Assembly: GCF_048544455.1 (NCBI RefSeq)
Contig: NC_133534.1
Location: 37,944,217-38,008,216 of the forward strand
Source of the DNA: Silene latifolia
Taxonomy: Eukaryota > Streptophyta > Magnoliopsida > Caryophyllales > Caryophyllaceae
DNA length: 64,000 nt
Reading direction: 5' to 3'
Part shown: positions 21,311 to 32,519 of the stretch, in pieces
How the letters are laid out: each line of letters begins with the position of its first letter
How positions within the stretch are numbered: position 1 is the first letter of the stretch
Position numbers and translations under genes: made by a program
Notes under the pieces: generated by a model
Told to the model about the DNA's origin: nothing
What the model saw: only the letters and a program-made list of their open reading frames with translations
Databases searched by the model: none

Positions 21311-21485
21311 TATTTGTTGTTCGTGAAGTCTAGTGGTTAAAACTTGGGTGAAATTCCTCCCGTAGAGCAATCTTGTGGAGTATTTTTTGGCCTGAGTCTC
21401 GGTTGATATACGTGATTTGCATGTTATCACGTATCCCCGAGGATTTATCAAGTGCGCTCTAAAACGAAGGGCTGCAGTGTCCAAT
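21311..21485 (+). mobile_element. Au-like (tRNA-derived) SINE
   Basis: The head carries an A-box-like GTCTAGTGGTTAAAAC. The tail reads CCCCGAGGATTTATCAAGTG and then CGCTCTAAAACGAAGGGCTG, close to the conserved 3' domain of plant Au-type SINEs. The 175-bp body is flanked by near-identical TAATAAGAT(T)AG repeats (21300-21310 and 21486-21497), as expected for target-primed insertion. The B box is degraded. Confidence 0.65.
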
Positions 21486-21572
21486 TAATAAGATTAGACA
21501 AGTTTGATGAAATAAATTGACAACTTGTATTGATTATTATATTTCCACAAGATATAAATATATTGATTATTA

Positions 21573-21694
21573 CATGAATTTATTTGTATGTCATTTTCAT
21601 ATTCTATATGTTTGGTATATATAGATAGTCAAGATAGATATCATGCTGGTCCTTTTAGCACTAAAAAAAATAGTCCGGGTCTATGAAAGATGGG
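21573..21694. repeat. Diverged duplicate of 18458-18582
   Basis: It shares ATGAATTTATTTGTAT, CATTTTCAT, and CTATGAAAGATGG in the same order. Copia A begins right after it, so the duplication predates or abuts that insertion. Confidence 0.55.
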
Positions 21695-21695
21695 G

Positions 21696-22308
21696 TGATA
21701 TGGATAAATAAGTATTGAGCATATAATATCAGTATAATACATATAATATCTCTTGATATTATATTGATATTATACCCGATTCTTTGGTGATTGTAATCGG
21801 TTGTTTTCCTAGTTTATAGGATATTGAGATCTCTTGTACAGCCATATAAGGCGATGCTATTGAATGAGAATACACACAATGAAATTAACACACTCATATT
21901 CATATGCTTAGGCTCCGTTTGGCAAGACATTTCAGGTACCTGATTTGGTCAAAGTAGCTTATTTGACCAAAGTTTCAGGTACCTTATTTTTTTGTAAGCG
22001 TTTGGCAAGTAGCTTATTTAATCAAATAAGCTACCTGAAATGAAATGCTACCTAGAGTAGCATTTGAGATTTCAGGTACCTGATTTGGTTTGATTTTCCA
22101 TTTTTACCCTTTAAATCTATACTATTATATAATTATCATATCCTTTTACGTCATTTCATCAAAATCAGTTACCTTTTCAGTTAGTTTGCCAAACATTTTT
22201 TTATATAATCAGCTACCTTATCAGTTCCTAATTTTCAGCTACTTTACCAGTTACCTTTTCAGTTTTCAGCTACCTTTTCAGGTAGTTTTACCAAACAGAG
22301 CCTTAACA
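21696..22308 (+). repeat. 5' LTR of Copia A, interrupted by a PIF MITE
   Basis: It starts TGATATGG and ends TTAACA directly before the primer site. Without the MITE and one TTA it is about 218 bp, a short Copia LTR. The left edge is supported by the break in similarity to the 18458-18582 duplicate. The second LTR needed for proof is off the window. Confidence 0.65.
21911..22302. mobile_element. PIF/Harbinger (Tourist-like) MITE, copy 2
   Basis: The same family as 17739-18164, with GGCTCCGTTTGGCA and CCAAACAGAGCC ends flanked by TTA (21908-21910 and 22303-22305). It is 392 bp. It sits six bases from the 3' end of the Copia A LTR. Confidence 0.92.
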
Positions 22309-22321
22309 TGGTATCAGGATC
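22309..22321 (+). other. Primer binding site of Copia A
   Basis: TGGTATCAGGATC follows the LTR end without a gap. It resembles the initiator tRNA-Met site TGGTATCAGAGCC with changes at the 3' side. Confidence 0.7.
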
Positions 22322-22384
22322 AAGGTATTCTATACATTCCTAATTCACTCTTCCGCATCTTTATCATCATCGTCTTCCTTCACG

Positions 22385-23407
22385 ATGACAAACCGATCAA
22401 CAGATAATTCCAAAACGGAAACCCAGAAAATTGATCCCCTTTCTCCTTTCTCTCTTGTTAATCAAGAGGGCCCTGGCCAATCCATCACACATATCCGTCT
22501 TCGCACCGATAATTATGAAGATTGGAGCCGTTCTATGCGTACCTCCCTCAAATCTCGCCGCAAATATAGATTCTGTGATGGGTCGATTACAAAACCGACG
22601 GATGATTTTCTTCTTCAACAATGGGAAGTCGTCCACTGTACAATTGTTCAATGGATAATGAATTTCATTGATGATTCCGTCAAGCATTCCGTTTCTCACA
22701 CTGAAGATGCCCGAAAATTATGGCACGATTTAGAGGAACGGTTTTGCGTCATTGACGGATCCCGTATTCATGCTCTCAAGGCATAACTTCATGATTGCCG
22801 TCAAACCAAGGGTATGTCAGTTACTTCGTATTTTGGCAATCTGAAAGTTCTGTGGGATGCAATTTCTGGTTTCAACCATTATTCGCTTGTAAGTGTGGTC
22901 ACTGCACTTGTGGGATTGCAAAGAGTGCTCTCGCCCGTCAGGATTCCGAGCGGGTTCACAAATTTCTGATGGGTCTAGACTCGACCCTTTATCGCACGAT
23001 TCGGTCTCAACAATTGGCACTTGATCCGCTCCCCTCTTTGAATCGTGTCTATCATTCTGTCATTCAAGAGGAGCGTCATCTCTCTCCTACTACGACCGTG
23101 GCAGAGGACCCGTCTGATATCTGGCTTATGCTGTCCGCCGGGAAACATCAACAGATTCTCCTTCTGCTTCGACTAATTCCTCTGCTGCGCCTGCTTCCTC
23201 TGATTAGCGGGTGTTGCATGATATCGAAAGGCAGGAACGACGGAAGCTCTATTGCACTCACTGCAAGGCCAATGGTCATGGCGAGTCTTCCTGTTTTATC
23301 AAATCCCAGAAATTTCCGGATTGGTGGGGAGATCGTCCTTGCACTCTTGAAGAAATGATGGCAAAACGTCAAACCCGACAACCTGCCCGAGCTAACTTCC
23401 TCGGTTC
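22385..23407 (+). pseudogene. Copia A gag, broken and then split by Gypsy B
   Basis: An ATG at 22385 opens a gag with a Retrotran_gag-type N-terminus (ITHIRLRTDNYEDWSRSM, then a WHDLEERF block). A stop at 22784-22786 and at least two frame changes follow. FLMGLDSTLYRTIRSQQ is readable at about 22965-23015. A zinc knuckle CTHCKANGHGESSC (CX2CX4HX4C) lies near 23250-23291 in a third frame. The reading ends at 23407, where Gypsy B begins (target gttct, 23403-23407). Copia gag forms the virus-like particle that packages RNA. The LINE-like frames here belong to this gag and not to a host gene. Confidence 0.8.
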
Positions 23408-24110
23408 TTGTTTTAGCAGGATTTCCCCTGAATGGATCCGGCTTTATCTAAAGAGTGATTTGGGTATCTAGTTCTATAAGTTTTGTATATTGTGAGTGAA
23501 TAATAGGGGAAGACGAAGTGCAAGGAATATCACTTCTATTATTTTGATAAGCTGAATACTAATTTGTATAAGTGATTGAATATACGGGAATAAAAGATAA
23601 ATTGTAAAGTAGCTGAATAAAAACCAATGAATAATGAATCCTTTTACAAATGCTTGATTCTGCTATTTATAATTCTACCAATATTAACGTTACATTATTC
23701 TTAACGCTCTCCCCCGTTTGTAGGAGTTGTTGCCAGATTAATAGGGCATGCTCCCTATTAATTCGCTTGACCTGTTCTACTTCTTAACTGATCTTCAGTC
23801 TTTCCCGTTTAACATTCATAGATGATGTAGTTTTATAGTTGGACTTGGTCTTCCTTGAGAATAGGACACAGTTATTGACTCATACAACTGCACTTTTTGT
23901 TTATCTTCTTAATCCAGCTTGTTTGAATGCCCTGCCAGGTTATTCCGTACCTACTATCAGGCTCTTCTTCCAGGATCTAATAGCCTTCTTATCCTGTAAT
24001 ACTCTTTATCTGCCAAATAGTAGTCAGATTTGTCCGGCCCCCGGAGGTCTTAATCAGCCTAGTAGGGTCAGGCTAAGTTACAGTCAGACCAGGCTAAACT
24101 GGTCCTAACA
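23408..24110 (-). repeat. 3' LTR of Gypsy B
   Basis: 703 bp, TGTTTTAGCAGG... to ...GGTCCTAACA on the plus strand, matching 61240-61941. A minus-strand TATAAATA lies at 23664-23671. Confidence 0.93.
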
Positions 24111-24126
24111 ATTGCCCCTTGACATT
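24111..24126 (-). other. Polypurine tract of Gypsy B
   Basis: The minus strand reads AATGTCAAGGGGCAAT immediately before the LTR start TGTTAGGACC. Confidence 0.75.
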
Positions 24127-24312
24127 TTACCCGTGCTGGATCAGGCCAGGGGTGAGATGTCAACTTTACCGGGTTAAACAATAAAAAGAATTATATTTGC
24201 TCAATGACTCTTAGACTCCTAGTTACCGTTAAATACTTGCAACGGCTAATTCATGTGATGTCACGCTGACAGTTTTGTGTTTTCTAGGGTTTTTACACCG
24301 TTATTTCTCTCC

Positions 24313-24320
24313 TATAAATA
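24313..24320 (+). promoter_or_regulatory. TATA box of the antisense gene in Gypsy B
   Basis: TATAAATA within CTCCTATAAATATGG lies about 165 bp upstream of the ATG at 24478 on the plus strand, in a region with no other role. This suggests the antisense gene has its own promoter. Confidence 0.55.
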
Positions 24321-24477
24321 TGGTATTTGCGATGAGTTTGTTTTTCACAAAATTTCTTCCACTTTCCTTGCTCAACTTTCTCTAAAATTCTCCCCTATTT
24401 CCCAGGAGTTTTTCTCTGCCAACTTATAATTTTTCTGAAAATAAAATTCATCACAATAAACTAAATAATAAAGGATA

Positions 24478-26624
24478 TGGGAGCCAAAAAGCGTCCCGCA
24501 CCCTTTAAAGTCTCTGTGAACTCGAACCCAAAGACGTCCAGGAGGAGGAGGTGATTGAAGTTGATCCTCCTGCTCGTGCTATAGCTTTTAAATATCGGAT
24601 TCTATTTTTTTCGCTCTTCAATCTCTCGGATCCTTATTTCCTGAAGAAAACTTATTGAAGACGAACTATGATAGGGTTTTAAGGGAGAAAAATATTATTC
24701 CTGATTCGACTGAGGTATGGATTCCTGAATCTTGTCCAGTCAGAGCTAACTGGGTGTCACCTGGTTGGTTTTGTATTTTTGAATGGGCGTTCAAAGCAGG
24801 TTGTAAGTTACCTTTTACTCCCTTAATGATTGACACCATTCGTGCTATGGAAGTATCACCTTTTCAAATTATGCCAATGGTTTGGAAACTTGTTCATTCC
24901 GTTGAAAATTTATGTGCTAAACACAATCTTGTAATTACTATTAATGATATTAAGGCAATATATCATATGAAAAATCCTGTTAATGGTCGTTTTAATCTGA
25001 GAATCAAATCGAAGATGTCTCCATTAATCACTAACATGGACTCCGGAGATGATAAAAGCTAGGCAAAGACTTTCCTGTTTATCCGGACTGAGAGTCTGGG
25101 ATCAGGCTTTGATTACCTGAGATATCCCCTTTCTGGAAAGTGGTAGGTTTCCTGTACTGCTAGTTTGCAATATATATTATATGAAATTAGGATGTTTTGA
25201 GTTTCACCTGTGTATTTTTGATGACTCTTGTAGCTCCTGATTGGAACTCTGATCCTCTTGACGAGGAAGCTATTTCCAGGATAGAGGCTTTCCTTGCTAT
25301 TCCTGAGGAAGAGAGGGCCTGGCCTGCTAGTCTGGGCAGGGAATTATTGCCCCGGTATATGAAGACCAAGCTGAATGTGGTCAAAGTACCCAAAGGCAAG
25401 CCTGGCTCCACTGCTCTTTCCTGTACGTCTTTTATATGTTTTTATGTCAATTGTTGTCTTCTTATCGCTTCTCATCTGATATTTATGTATATTCTCTGTA
25501 TATTCAGTATTCAGGTCTTCTGCTAGGTTGGCCAGTTTTTCTGCAAAAGATTTGAAAGTCGGGGTCGCTAGGATTCTTTGAAGTACCCAAGATCCAGGAG
25601 GCTAGTGGGAGTGATAAGACACTTGATATTTTGGTTTCTGATGTCCAGCCTCCTCAGGATCCACCCAGGCTAGTATCACCGGAGGTTGTTCAAGCTTTCA
25701 AGAGAAGGAGGGAAGATGTCGTCCCTGAAGAGGAGGAGAGAGAGAAAGAGCCTATTCAAGCTCAACCGATCAGGAGTATAAGGCGGTGTCTGCTAGGATT
25801 GATGATATGGATCTTTGCCGGGCACGGATAAATGAGTTTTTACGCTAGGATGGGTAGCCACTTTTATCGATAATACTCTTGAGTCTTCTACTAAAGTGGT
25901 TTCTATCTTGTCTTCTCTTGTGACGAAGGTCGCTTGAGCTTGCTTCTCAAGCCAAGGAGGTTAGTTGTCGGGAATTTTTGTTTGTCATATGTTCTTTTGT
26001 GTTGCTTTACATTTGGGCCGATTGACTTTCTATTGTTTCTTGTAGGGTTTGGATCGGGTTGGCTACCGCTTGTCGGCTCGGGGATGCCAGGCTAGGGTTT
26101 CTAGCTTGGAAGAGAAAGTGGATAAAGTTAACCGTGAGTTGCTCACATCCAGGGGAAATGAGGTAGTACTTCAATCTCGGTGGGACGACTAGAGAGGCAT
26201 CCAGGGTGCTATAGTTTGTGAGGTGGTGCAAAAATGCCGAGAAGGTGTCAGGCAAGAGTTGGAGGTCTGTAAGGGAAGAGCCGAGAAGCTGTCAAGGAAG
26301 AGTTGTTGCCGAGAAGCGTGCAATGCAAGATCAGTGAGAAAAAATGAGGAGCTTGGTCTTGAAAGAGGAATGGTGGAGGCGCGGCTTGCTGATGCCGCTC
26401 AGTACTTCTTTGGGAAAGGCCGGGTTGATGCTATGAGGGATCCGGAATCTGACCGGGCTAATTGGGACCCGGACCGGGATGAGGCGACTCGGACGCCAAA
26501 GATATCCGATTTGGCCAGTATGGGTCAAGAAGACGAGGCAGATTCTCCTCCTTCCAAGGAGAAATCTGGTGATCAGGAAATGGTGGATGGTTGTGAATCG
26601 GTTACTGGCTCGAAGCCTACTTAG
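24478..26624 (+). pseudogene. Antisense gene of Gypsy B (PF04195 'gypsy-type transposase'-like), degenerate
   Basis: The gene runs opposite to gag-pol. After ATGGGAGCCAAAAAGCGT (24478) the frame shifts at least once. The block at 24655-25060 (WVSPGWFCIFEWAFKAGCKL, then PFQIMPMVWKLVHSVENLC) resembles the plant Transposase_28 / PF04195 family, which is widespread in plant LTR elements and has no proven enzymatic role. TAG replaces an expected TGG at 25060-25062. GT-AG introns are likely at about 25143-25233 and 25424-25540. The 3' part (25620-26624) is acidic, coiled-coil-like and ends at a TAG. Frames change between exons, so it is not functional as read. It was named by similarity of conserved words recalled from the family, so the family call is moderate. 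Confidence 0.62.
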
Positions 26625-26644
26625 ATTGAAGTTTCTTTTTTAAT

Positions 26645-27020
26645 TTTTTTGTTCTGACCCATCCAGGGGGGGTGTTCCTGTAATGAATATTTAGGTATTT
26701 TTTGTCCCATCCAGGGGGATGTCCCTGGAATGGATAATTATTAGGTTTGTGGCAAGACCAGCTATTTTGGGTAAATAAATATTTGGTCTTTGTTTCTTTT
26801 GGTGTTCTGATAAGGTATATTTGTAGTGTTGGATGTGTACTGGATCTGGCCAATTATTTGACTGGATCAGGCCAGTTTATTGTCCTGGATCTGGCCAGTT
26901 TATTGTGTCATGGGTGGGGTTATTGCCTGTCTGGAGGGCTTATGTCCCTTGCCTGTCTGGAGGGCTTATGACCCATTTATGTTATGCAAGCCAAGAAAGG
27001 ATTTTCCTGGTTTGTATATT
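26645..27020. repeat. Short direct repeats in the Gypsy B spacer
   Basis: Pairs such as GACCCATCCAGGGGG/GTCCCATCCAGGGGG, CTGGATCTGGCCA (three related copies) and TTGCCTGTCTGGAGGGCTTA (twice) lie between the antisense gene's stop and the integrase end. No gene is seen from 26625 to 27323. Confidence 0.7.
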
Positions 27021-27323
27021 AAATTGAGCTCAACATTTTAAGGCCTGATTTTGCAACTGAAAGTTGGATATTAGTTGTATATTAGTGGGGTGGCTCCCAA
27101 TCTTCAGTATTTGTTTTAAGTAAAGTGTAGTATGCAAAACAAATATTGAAGATTCTATTAGGTACAAGAAAACATGAAAATACTGACAAGTACTTGGGCA
27201 TATAATGGAAGAAATTATATAAAGCATTTATTCATATAATGGCAAGTATCATACACTTAGTTTCATATCAGGTCAGGCAAGAAATGTGAGGATGAAAATT
27301 ATACCTGGACCGGGAGATATATT

Positions 27324-29040
27324 TTATATATGAAATAGTTTTAAGTGTGCAATATTCCAAGCTCTTGGGATCATTTCGCCGTCCAGGGTTTGTAATCTAT
27401 AAGCTCCCTGGCCGGCTATTGAGTCAATCAGGTAGGGACCTTCCCAGGTTGGGGCCAATTTGCCAGCATTCTTTTCTTTTGTGTTTTGGAAGACTTTCCT
27501 GAGGACAAGGTCTCCTACCCTGAATACCCTGACTTTGACAGTCTTGTTGTAGCTTTTTGCAACTCTTTGCTGATATGCTGTCAATCTAATGTTGGCTGCA
27601 TCTCTTAGCTCTTCCATTAAGTCTAGGTTGTCCTCCATTAGAGGTATATTGCTTGTTATTGTGTTCAGGCTGCATCTGGCTGATGGAATGTCAACCTCAG
27701 CCGGGATCACTGCTTCACATCCATAGACCAAGGAGTAGGGGGTTTTGCCTGTGGATGTTTTAGGCGTGGTTCTGTCAGCCCAGAGGACCAGGGGGAGCTC
27801 TTCAGCCCACCTGCCTTTCCTTCTTTCTAGCTTCTTCTTTATGCAGCTGATTACAACTTTGTTACTGGATTCTGCCTGACCGTTAGCTTTTGGATATCCT
27901 GGTGTGGAGGTTACCAGGTTGATGTTCCATTGAGCACAGAAGGCTGCTGTTCTTTTTCCCACGAATTGCGTGCCATTGTCGCATACTATTTCAGAGGGGA
28001 TGCCATATCTACATATGATGTTGTGTTTGATGAATGCTATGACATCCTTTTCCTTGACTTGCCTATATGAATCAGCTTCTATCCACTTGGAGAAGTAATC
28101 AGTCATTGCTAGCATGAAAACTTTTTGCCCGGGTGCTTGAGGTAGTTTCCCTACTATATCCATGCCCCACTTCATAAATGGCCAGGGTGCGGATATGGAA
28201 TGTAGTTCCTCAGATGGCTGATGGATATATGGTCCGTGAATCTGGCAAGCTTTACATTTAGAGCTAAATTCCAGGCAGTCGGCCCTCAAAGTGGGCCAAT
28301 AATAACCTGTTCTGAGTACCTTGCTTGCCAGGCTCCTTCCGCCTTTATGATTTCCACAGTATCCTTCATGGATTTCTGATAATATTTGTTCAGCTTCTTG
28401 TGGTTCCAGGCATCTGAGGTACGGCCCAGCCTGCGATTTCTTAAAAAGCATGTTGTTAATAATAGGATATGAAGAAGCTTTTATTTTTAATGCTCTGACA
28501 TCTTGCTTATTTAGGGGAAGGATTCCCCCTGTTGTAGCCAGGTCATAGTAGGGTTTTGTCCAAGAATTGGCAATATAAATTGGGAAACTTTCATCTTGTT
28601 TATTTATTGCAGGTTCTAATAAATGTACGATGGGTATTTTGTCGAAGTCAAGGGGACTGAAGTTGGATCCTAGGCCGGCTAGGACATCGGCCTGGGTATT
28701 CAAGTCCCTGGGAATTTGGTCAATATTAAAATTGCGGAATTTTGCTTTTAAAATTTGAACGATTTCCAAATAAAGCATCATTTTTGAGTCTTTTGCATTA
28801 TATATTCCGTTTACTTGGTTGGAAATAAGAAGGGAATCAGTACGTATCTTTAGGTTTTGCACACCAAGGTCAATACATACCTTTAATCCAGCTATTAGGG
28901 CTTCATATACTGCCTCATTGTTGGTAGCCTCAAATGCACAGCTTATAGCTTGTACTATCTTATCCCCCTGTGGCGATTTTAGTACTACCCCCAGGCCTGT
29001 GCCTCTCATGTTGGCTGCACCATCGACAAATAGGGTCCAT
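27324..29040 (-). pseudogene. Gypsy B second RNase H plus integrase
   Basis: About 561 codons plus a short upstream part (LFVDGAANMRGTGLGVVL). The first 130 residues are an archaeal-type RNase H (Asp in VDGAA, Glu in NNEAVYEALIAG, Asp in IRTDSLL), the extra domain of the Tat lineage. Integrase follows with an HHCC finger (HEGYCGNHKGG...CKACQ) and the D-D-E residues in WGMDIVGK, VCDNGTQF and NGQAESSNK. It inserts element cDNA into chromosomes. This stretch is open, but a stop lies at its junction with the upstream RNase H. Confidence 0.87.
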
Positions 29041-29057
29041 TCTAGGTCCTGTTTTGG

Positions 29058-29480
29058 TCATTTGGTCGGTTTGTTTACTTCTTTTATTAGGTCGGGTTCT
29101 AGGGTTGGACTAAAGTCAGCCACAAAGTCTGCTAGTGCTTGTGACTTAATTGCTGTCCTTGGTTCAAATGTTATGTTGTATGTGCTTAGCTGGACTGACC
29201 ATTTGCACATTCGTCCGGACAATTCTAGCTTCCTGAGTACAGACTTGATAGGAAGATTGGTTCTGACTATTATAGGGTGGCTTTCAAAGTATGGTCTTAA
29301 TTTTGTGTAACTCATAATTAAAGCTAAAACATATTTTTCAAGCAGGCCATACCTGATCTCTGCATCCAGTAGACTTTTACTTACGTAATAGACAGGGTGT
29401 TGTTGTCCGTCTGCTTCTTTGACCAGGATCGCACCGACAAAGATTTCTGTGGATCGAAGGTATCTTTGTCGGGGGTTCAT
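29058..29480 (-). pseudogene. Gypsy B RNase H (first, gypsy-type)
   Basis: 141 codons including HPVYYVSKSLLDAEIRYGLLEK and KSQALADFVADF, the RT-linked RNase H that degrades template RNA. Frameshifts separate it from the reverse transcriptase (29481-29585), and a TGA separates it from the second RNase H. Confidence 0.8.
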
Positions 29481-29585
29481 CTTTGATTTGGTTTTGCCAA
29501 AGCAAGGGAGGAGAGGATAGATATGTTTTCAGGTCTTCAAAGGTAGCCACGATGATCGGGGTCCATTGAAAGTCCTTGTTCTTCC

Positions 29586-30569
29586 TTAGCAGATTATAGA
29601 ATGATTTGCACCTCTCTGACGATCTTGAAATGAACTGTTCGGGGCCGCTATTCTTCCGATCGGCTTTTGTATGTCTTTGACCGTCTTTGGTGGTTCAAGC
29701 TCCAGGATAGCTTTGATCTGTTCAGGGCTGGCTTCTATTCCTCTTTTTGTCACCATATAGCCCAAGAATTTGCCTGCTGAGACTCCAAAATGACATTTTT
29801 GTGGGTTGAGCTTCATATTGAATTTCTCCAGTATTTGAAAGGCTACTTCCAAGTCTTTGACGTGGTCTTCTGCCTTTTTTGACTTGACTACCATGTCATC
29901 TATGTAGACTTCCATGGTATCTCTTATTTGGTCTTTGAACATCATGTTGACCAACCTTTGATAGGTTGCACCTGCATTTTTTAATCCAAAGGGCATATTA
30001 GTATAACAATATATACCTCTTTTAGTAATGAAGGCTGTGCTTTCCTGATCTGAAGGGTGCATCTTTATTTGATTGAATCCGCTGGAGGCATCCATGAATG
30101 TTAACATTTCGTGGCCTGCAGTGGCATCCACCATTGCATCGATGTGTGGCAGGGGAAATGGATCTTTTGGGCAGGCTTTGTTTAGGTCGGTGTAGTCTAC
30201 ACAGACTCTCCATTTGCCATTTTTCTTTTGGACGACTACTACGTTTGCAAGCCAGTCAGGGTACATTACTTCCCTGATCATTCCCATGTCCAGTAGCTTG
30301 TCAACTTCTTGGTTAATGATTTCGTGCCTCTCTGCAGCAAATTTTCTTCTCTTTTGCTGTACAGGCTTAAATGATTTGTCAATATTCAACTTATGAGTTA
30401 TAATATCAGCATCTATACCAGTCATATCAAAATGTGACCAAGCAAAACAGGACATTTTAGTTTTGAGAAAGCTGACCAGATCGGGTCTGACCGAGTCCGG
30501 TGCATCTGACCCTACAAGTACTTTCCTGTCAGGGAATTCTGGGTCCAAAATGACCTCTCCTGTTTCCAT
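29586..30569 (-). pseudogene. Gypsy B reverse transcriptase
   Basis: 327 codons of Ty3/Gypsy RVT_1. Motifs are WRVCVDYTDLNKACPKD (about 120-136), FMDASSGFNQI (158-168), NMPFGLKNAGATYQ (191-204) and the active-site YIDDMVV (YIDD 222-225). An indel near 29640 shifts the frame within the thumb (after QKPIGRIAA), which ends the open frame early. Confidence 0.88.
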
Positions 30570-30614
30570 CTGTGATTGTGCAATATATTCTCCCCTGACA
30601 GGTGACTTTAATTG

Positions 30615-31018
30615 CTATGCAAGGGACTTACCTGACTTTGAGGGTTTCAAAGCCTGAGTGTAACATTCCTGAGCCGTCCTTTGTTCTCCCCTGATGGTGG
30701 TTATCCCCCATTCGGTTGGTATTTTCACACATTGATGGTATGTTGATGGGACTGCTGTGACATTGTGGATCCATGGTCTGCCCAGGATCACATTATATGA
30801 GGATAGGCAATCCATTACTCCAAATCTTTCATATGAAGCCACGCCTTCCATATAGGTTGGCAGGCTGATTTCTCCCAGGGTGTTCTTTGTTTCTCCGCCG
30901 AATCCAACCAGGACGCTGGATTTCTTGATGATCTTTCCTTCATCTATCTTCATAGCTTTGAGGACGTCAAGCATCACCAGATTGATTGAAGCGCCTCCGT
31001 CTATCGGATTCTTGACAC
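30615..31018 (-). pseudogene. Gypsy B aspartic protease
   Basis: The minus strand near 31004-30991 encodes IDGGAS, the active-site motif with Gly in place of the usual Thr/Ser. NVILGRPWIHNVTAVPSTYHQ near 30800-30740 is the flap/end region typical of this lineage. The frame is disturbed toward the gag side (31019-31131). Confidence 0.75.
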
Positions 31019-31131
31019 CTTAGTGTGCCAATTTGTATGGTGATTACCAAATTTGTCATGGTGTAGATCGATATTCCTGCAGTCCGAGTCATCAAAAGTA
31101 ATAGCAGGAAATGACTTGGACTGGAAGGGGG

Positions 31132-32058
31132 TCAAGTCTGGATTCCTGGATATTCTTTTGGCGGTGAGCTGGTCGGACCACGTGATTTCGATCCTCCATT
31201 TATGAACTTAACTTCATAGATGGGGGGAGGAGGAGGAGGATCTCTGCCATTCCCTGAATCTCTCTTATTTTGTCCTTCGTCTTTGTTCTTTGGCTGCTGG
31301 ATTAAGTCTTTCAAATAGCCTTTCCTTAGAAGATATGCCACCTGTTTGCTAAGTTGGATGCATTCTTCTGTGGTGTGCCCGATGTCTTGATGGAAGTCAC
31401 ACCATCTCGTTGGGTCTTTCCTGGGGTTGTCGGATTTCTTGGGCCATCTGACCGCATCTCCCAGGCTTTCCAGGCGTTTGATTAATCCTGCAGTATTAAT
31501 AGAGAAGTTATATTCAGGAATAGTTGGAAGGCTAGAAAGGTTACCTTTGTGTTCTTGTGCTATGTTGACTTGGATCGTTCGGGCCTGGAATAGGGTCTTG
31601 ATCCGAGGTTGCCTCCTTTCAGTATGAGCTTTTCTGTTAGTGTGTCCATAGCCTTGGTTTCCTCCGGATGAGTTTGTCCTGAAGTTGAGATCTTCCTCCA
31701 ATCTGACATGCTCTAAGGCGATGGATTGAACAGTGGCAAAGGTTGGGCATGCTTTTTTGGTTAAATCTGCATAGATGTCCTTTGTCAAGCAAGACTCCTT
31801 GCACGAAGGTTTCTCCGCTGTCTCTTCATCACACATGGGAATGGCCACCTTCTCTTTGACAAATCTGGCCAGGAATTCTTTGAGAGATTTTTCAGGAAGT
31901 TGTTTTACCCTGAAGCAGTTCTTTGGGTCTCTTGGCCATATCTCTGCTTTCGCTTGCGAATTGTTAGTTGAAGGCATTGATCGGTTCGCAAAATTCTTGA
32001 TACTTCCATTTGGGAGATTAATGAACCATTGTAATTTGCTCCGGTCGGGTTGTACCAA
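31132..32058 (-). pseudogene. Gypsy B gag, central and C-terminal part
   Basis: 308 codons. The start is within the capsid (WFINLPNGSIKNFANRSM, LPEKSLKEFLARF). A zinc-finger-like CDFHQDIGHTTEEC lies two-thirds along, and a proline run (PPPPPPIYEVKFI) leads to protease. These are standard Tat gag features. The frame is broken at 32059-32169 from the upstream gag piece. Confidence 0.82.
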
Positions 32059-32169
32059 AGCCTTTACACATGCGGACTGCCGAGTTCACTTTGGGTATTA
32101 AGGCGCCAACATTTTTGTTTGAATATGGCAACGTGATTTTGTGAATCGAGGTCCCATCATAAGTTCTCA

Positions 32170-32514
32170 TGGATGGAACGGTAAATTTCTTGGGAAGATC
32201 AATCTTTGCAATTTCATCCGCAAAGGATGAATCGCAAAGTCATCAACTTCTACCTCGCCACAGTGGTCCAGTACTCCAAGTATATTTTCTATTTTGTTGT
32301 GGAGTTTTTGGATTTCCTGAAGCATAGCCATCATTATTGCTGCTTCAGTTTTGTTTGTTTCATCATTGGAAATTACTGGGGTACCGGATAATGAATCCTT
32401 CTCCGGAGTTCCAAAATTGGAAAAGTCTATGTTTTTGATAATGGATAAGAATGGGGTTCCTGGTTCGAATCTGGTCTTGGAGCCCGAAGCCTGATTTTCT
32501 AATTTTATCTTCAG
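32170..32514 (-). pseudogene. Gypsy B gag, N-terminal part (right after the Gypsy C insertion)
   Basis: The minus strand continues the coiled N-terminus begun at 61152-61029. SES at the right junction joins SLKIKLENQASG here over the GCTAG duplication. It includes AAIMMAMLQEIQKLHNKIEN, probably a helix. The open frame formally extends into the Gypsy C LTR, but that part is not gag. Confidence 0.75.
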
Positions 32515-32519
32515 GCTAG

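Noticed and set aside
21155..21484. 109-codon minus-strand frame
   Set aside because: It covers the SINE and the 3' flank of the GT61-like exon on the opposite strand. No domain.
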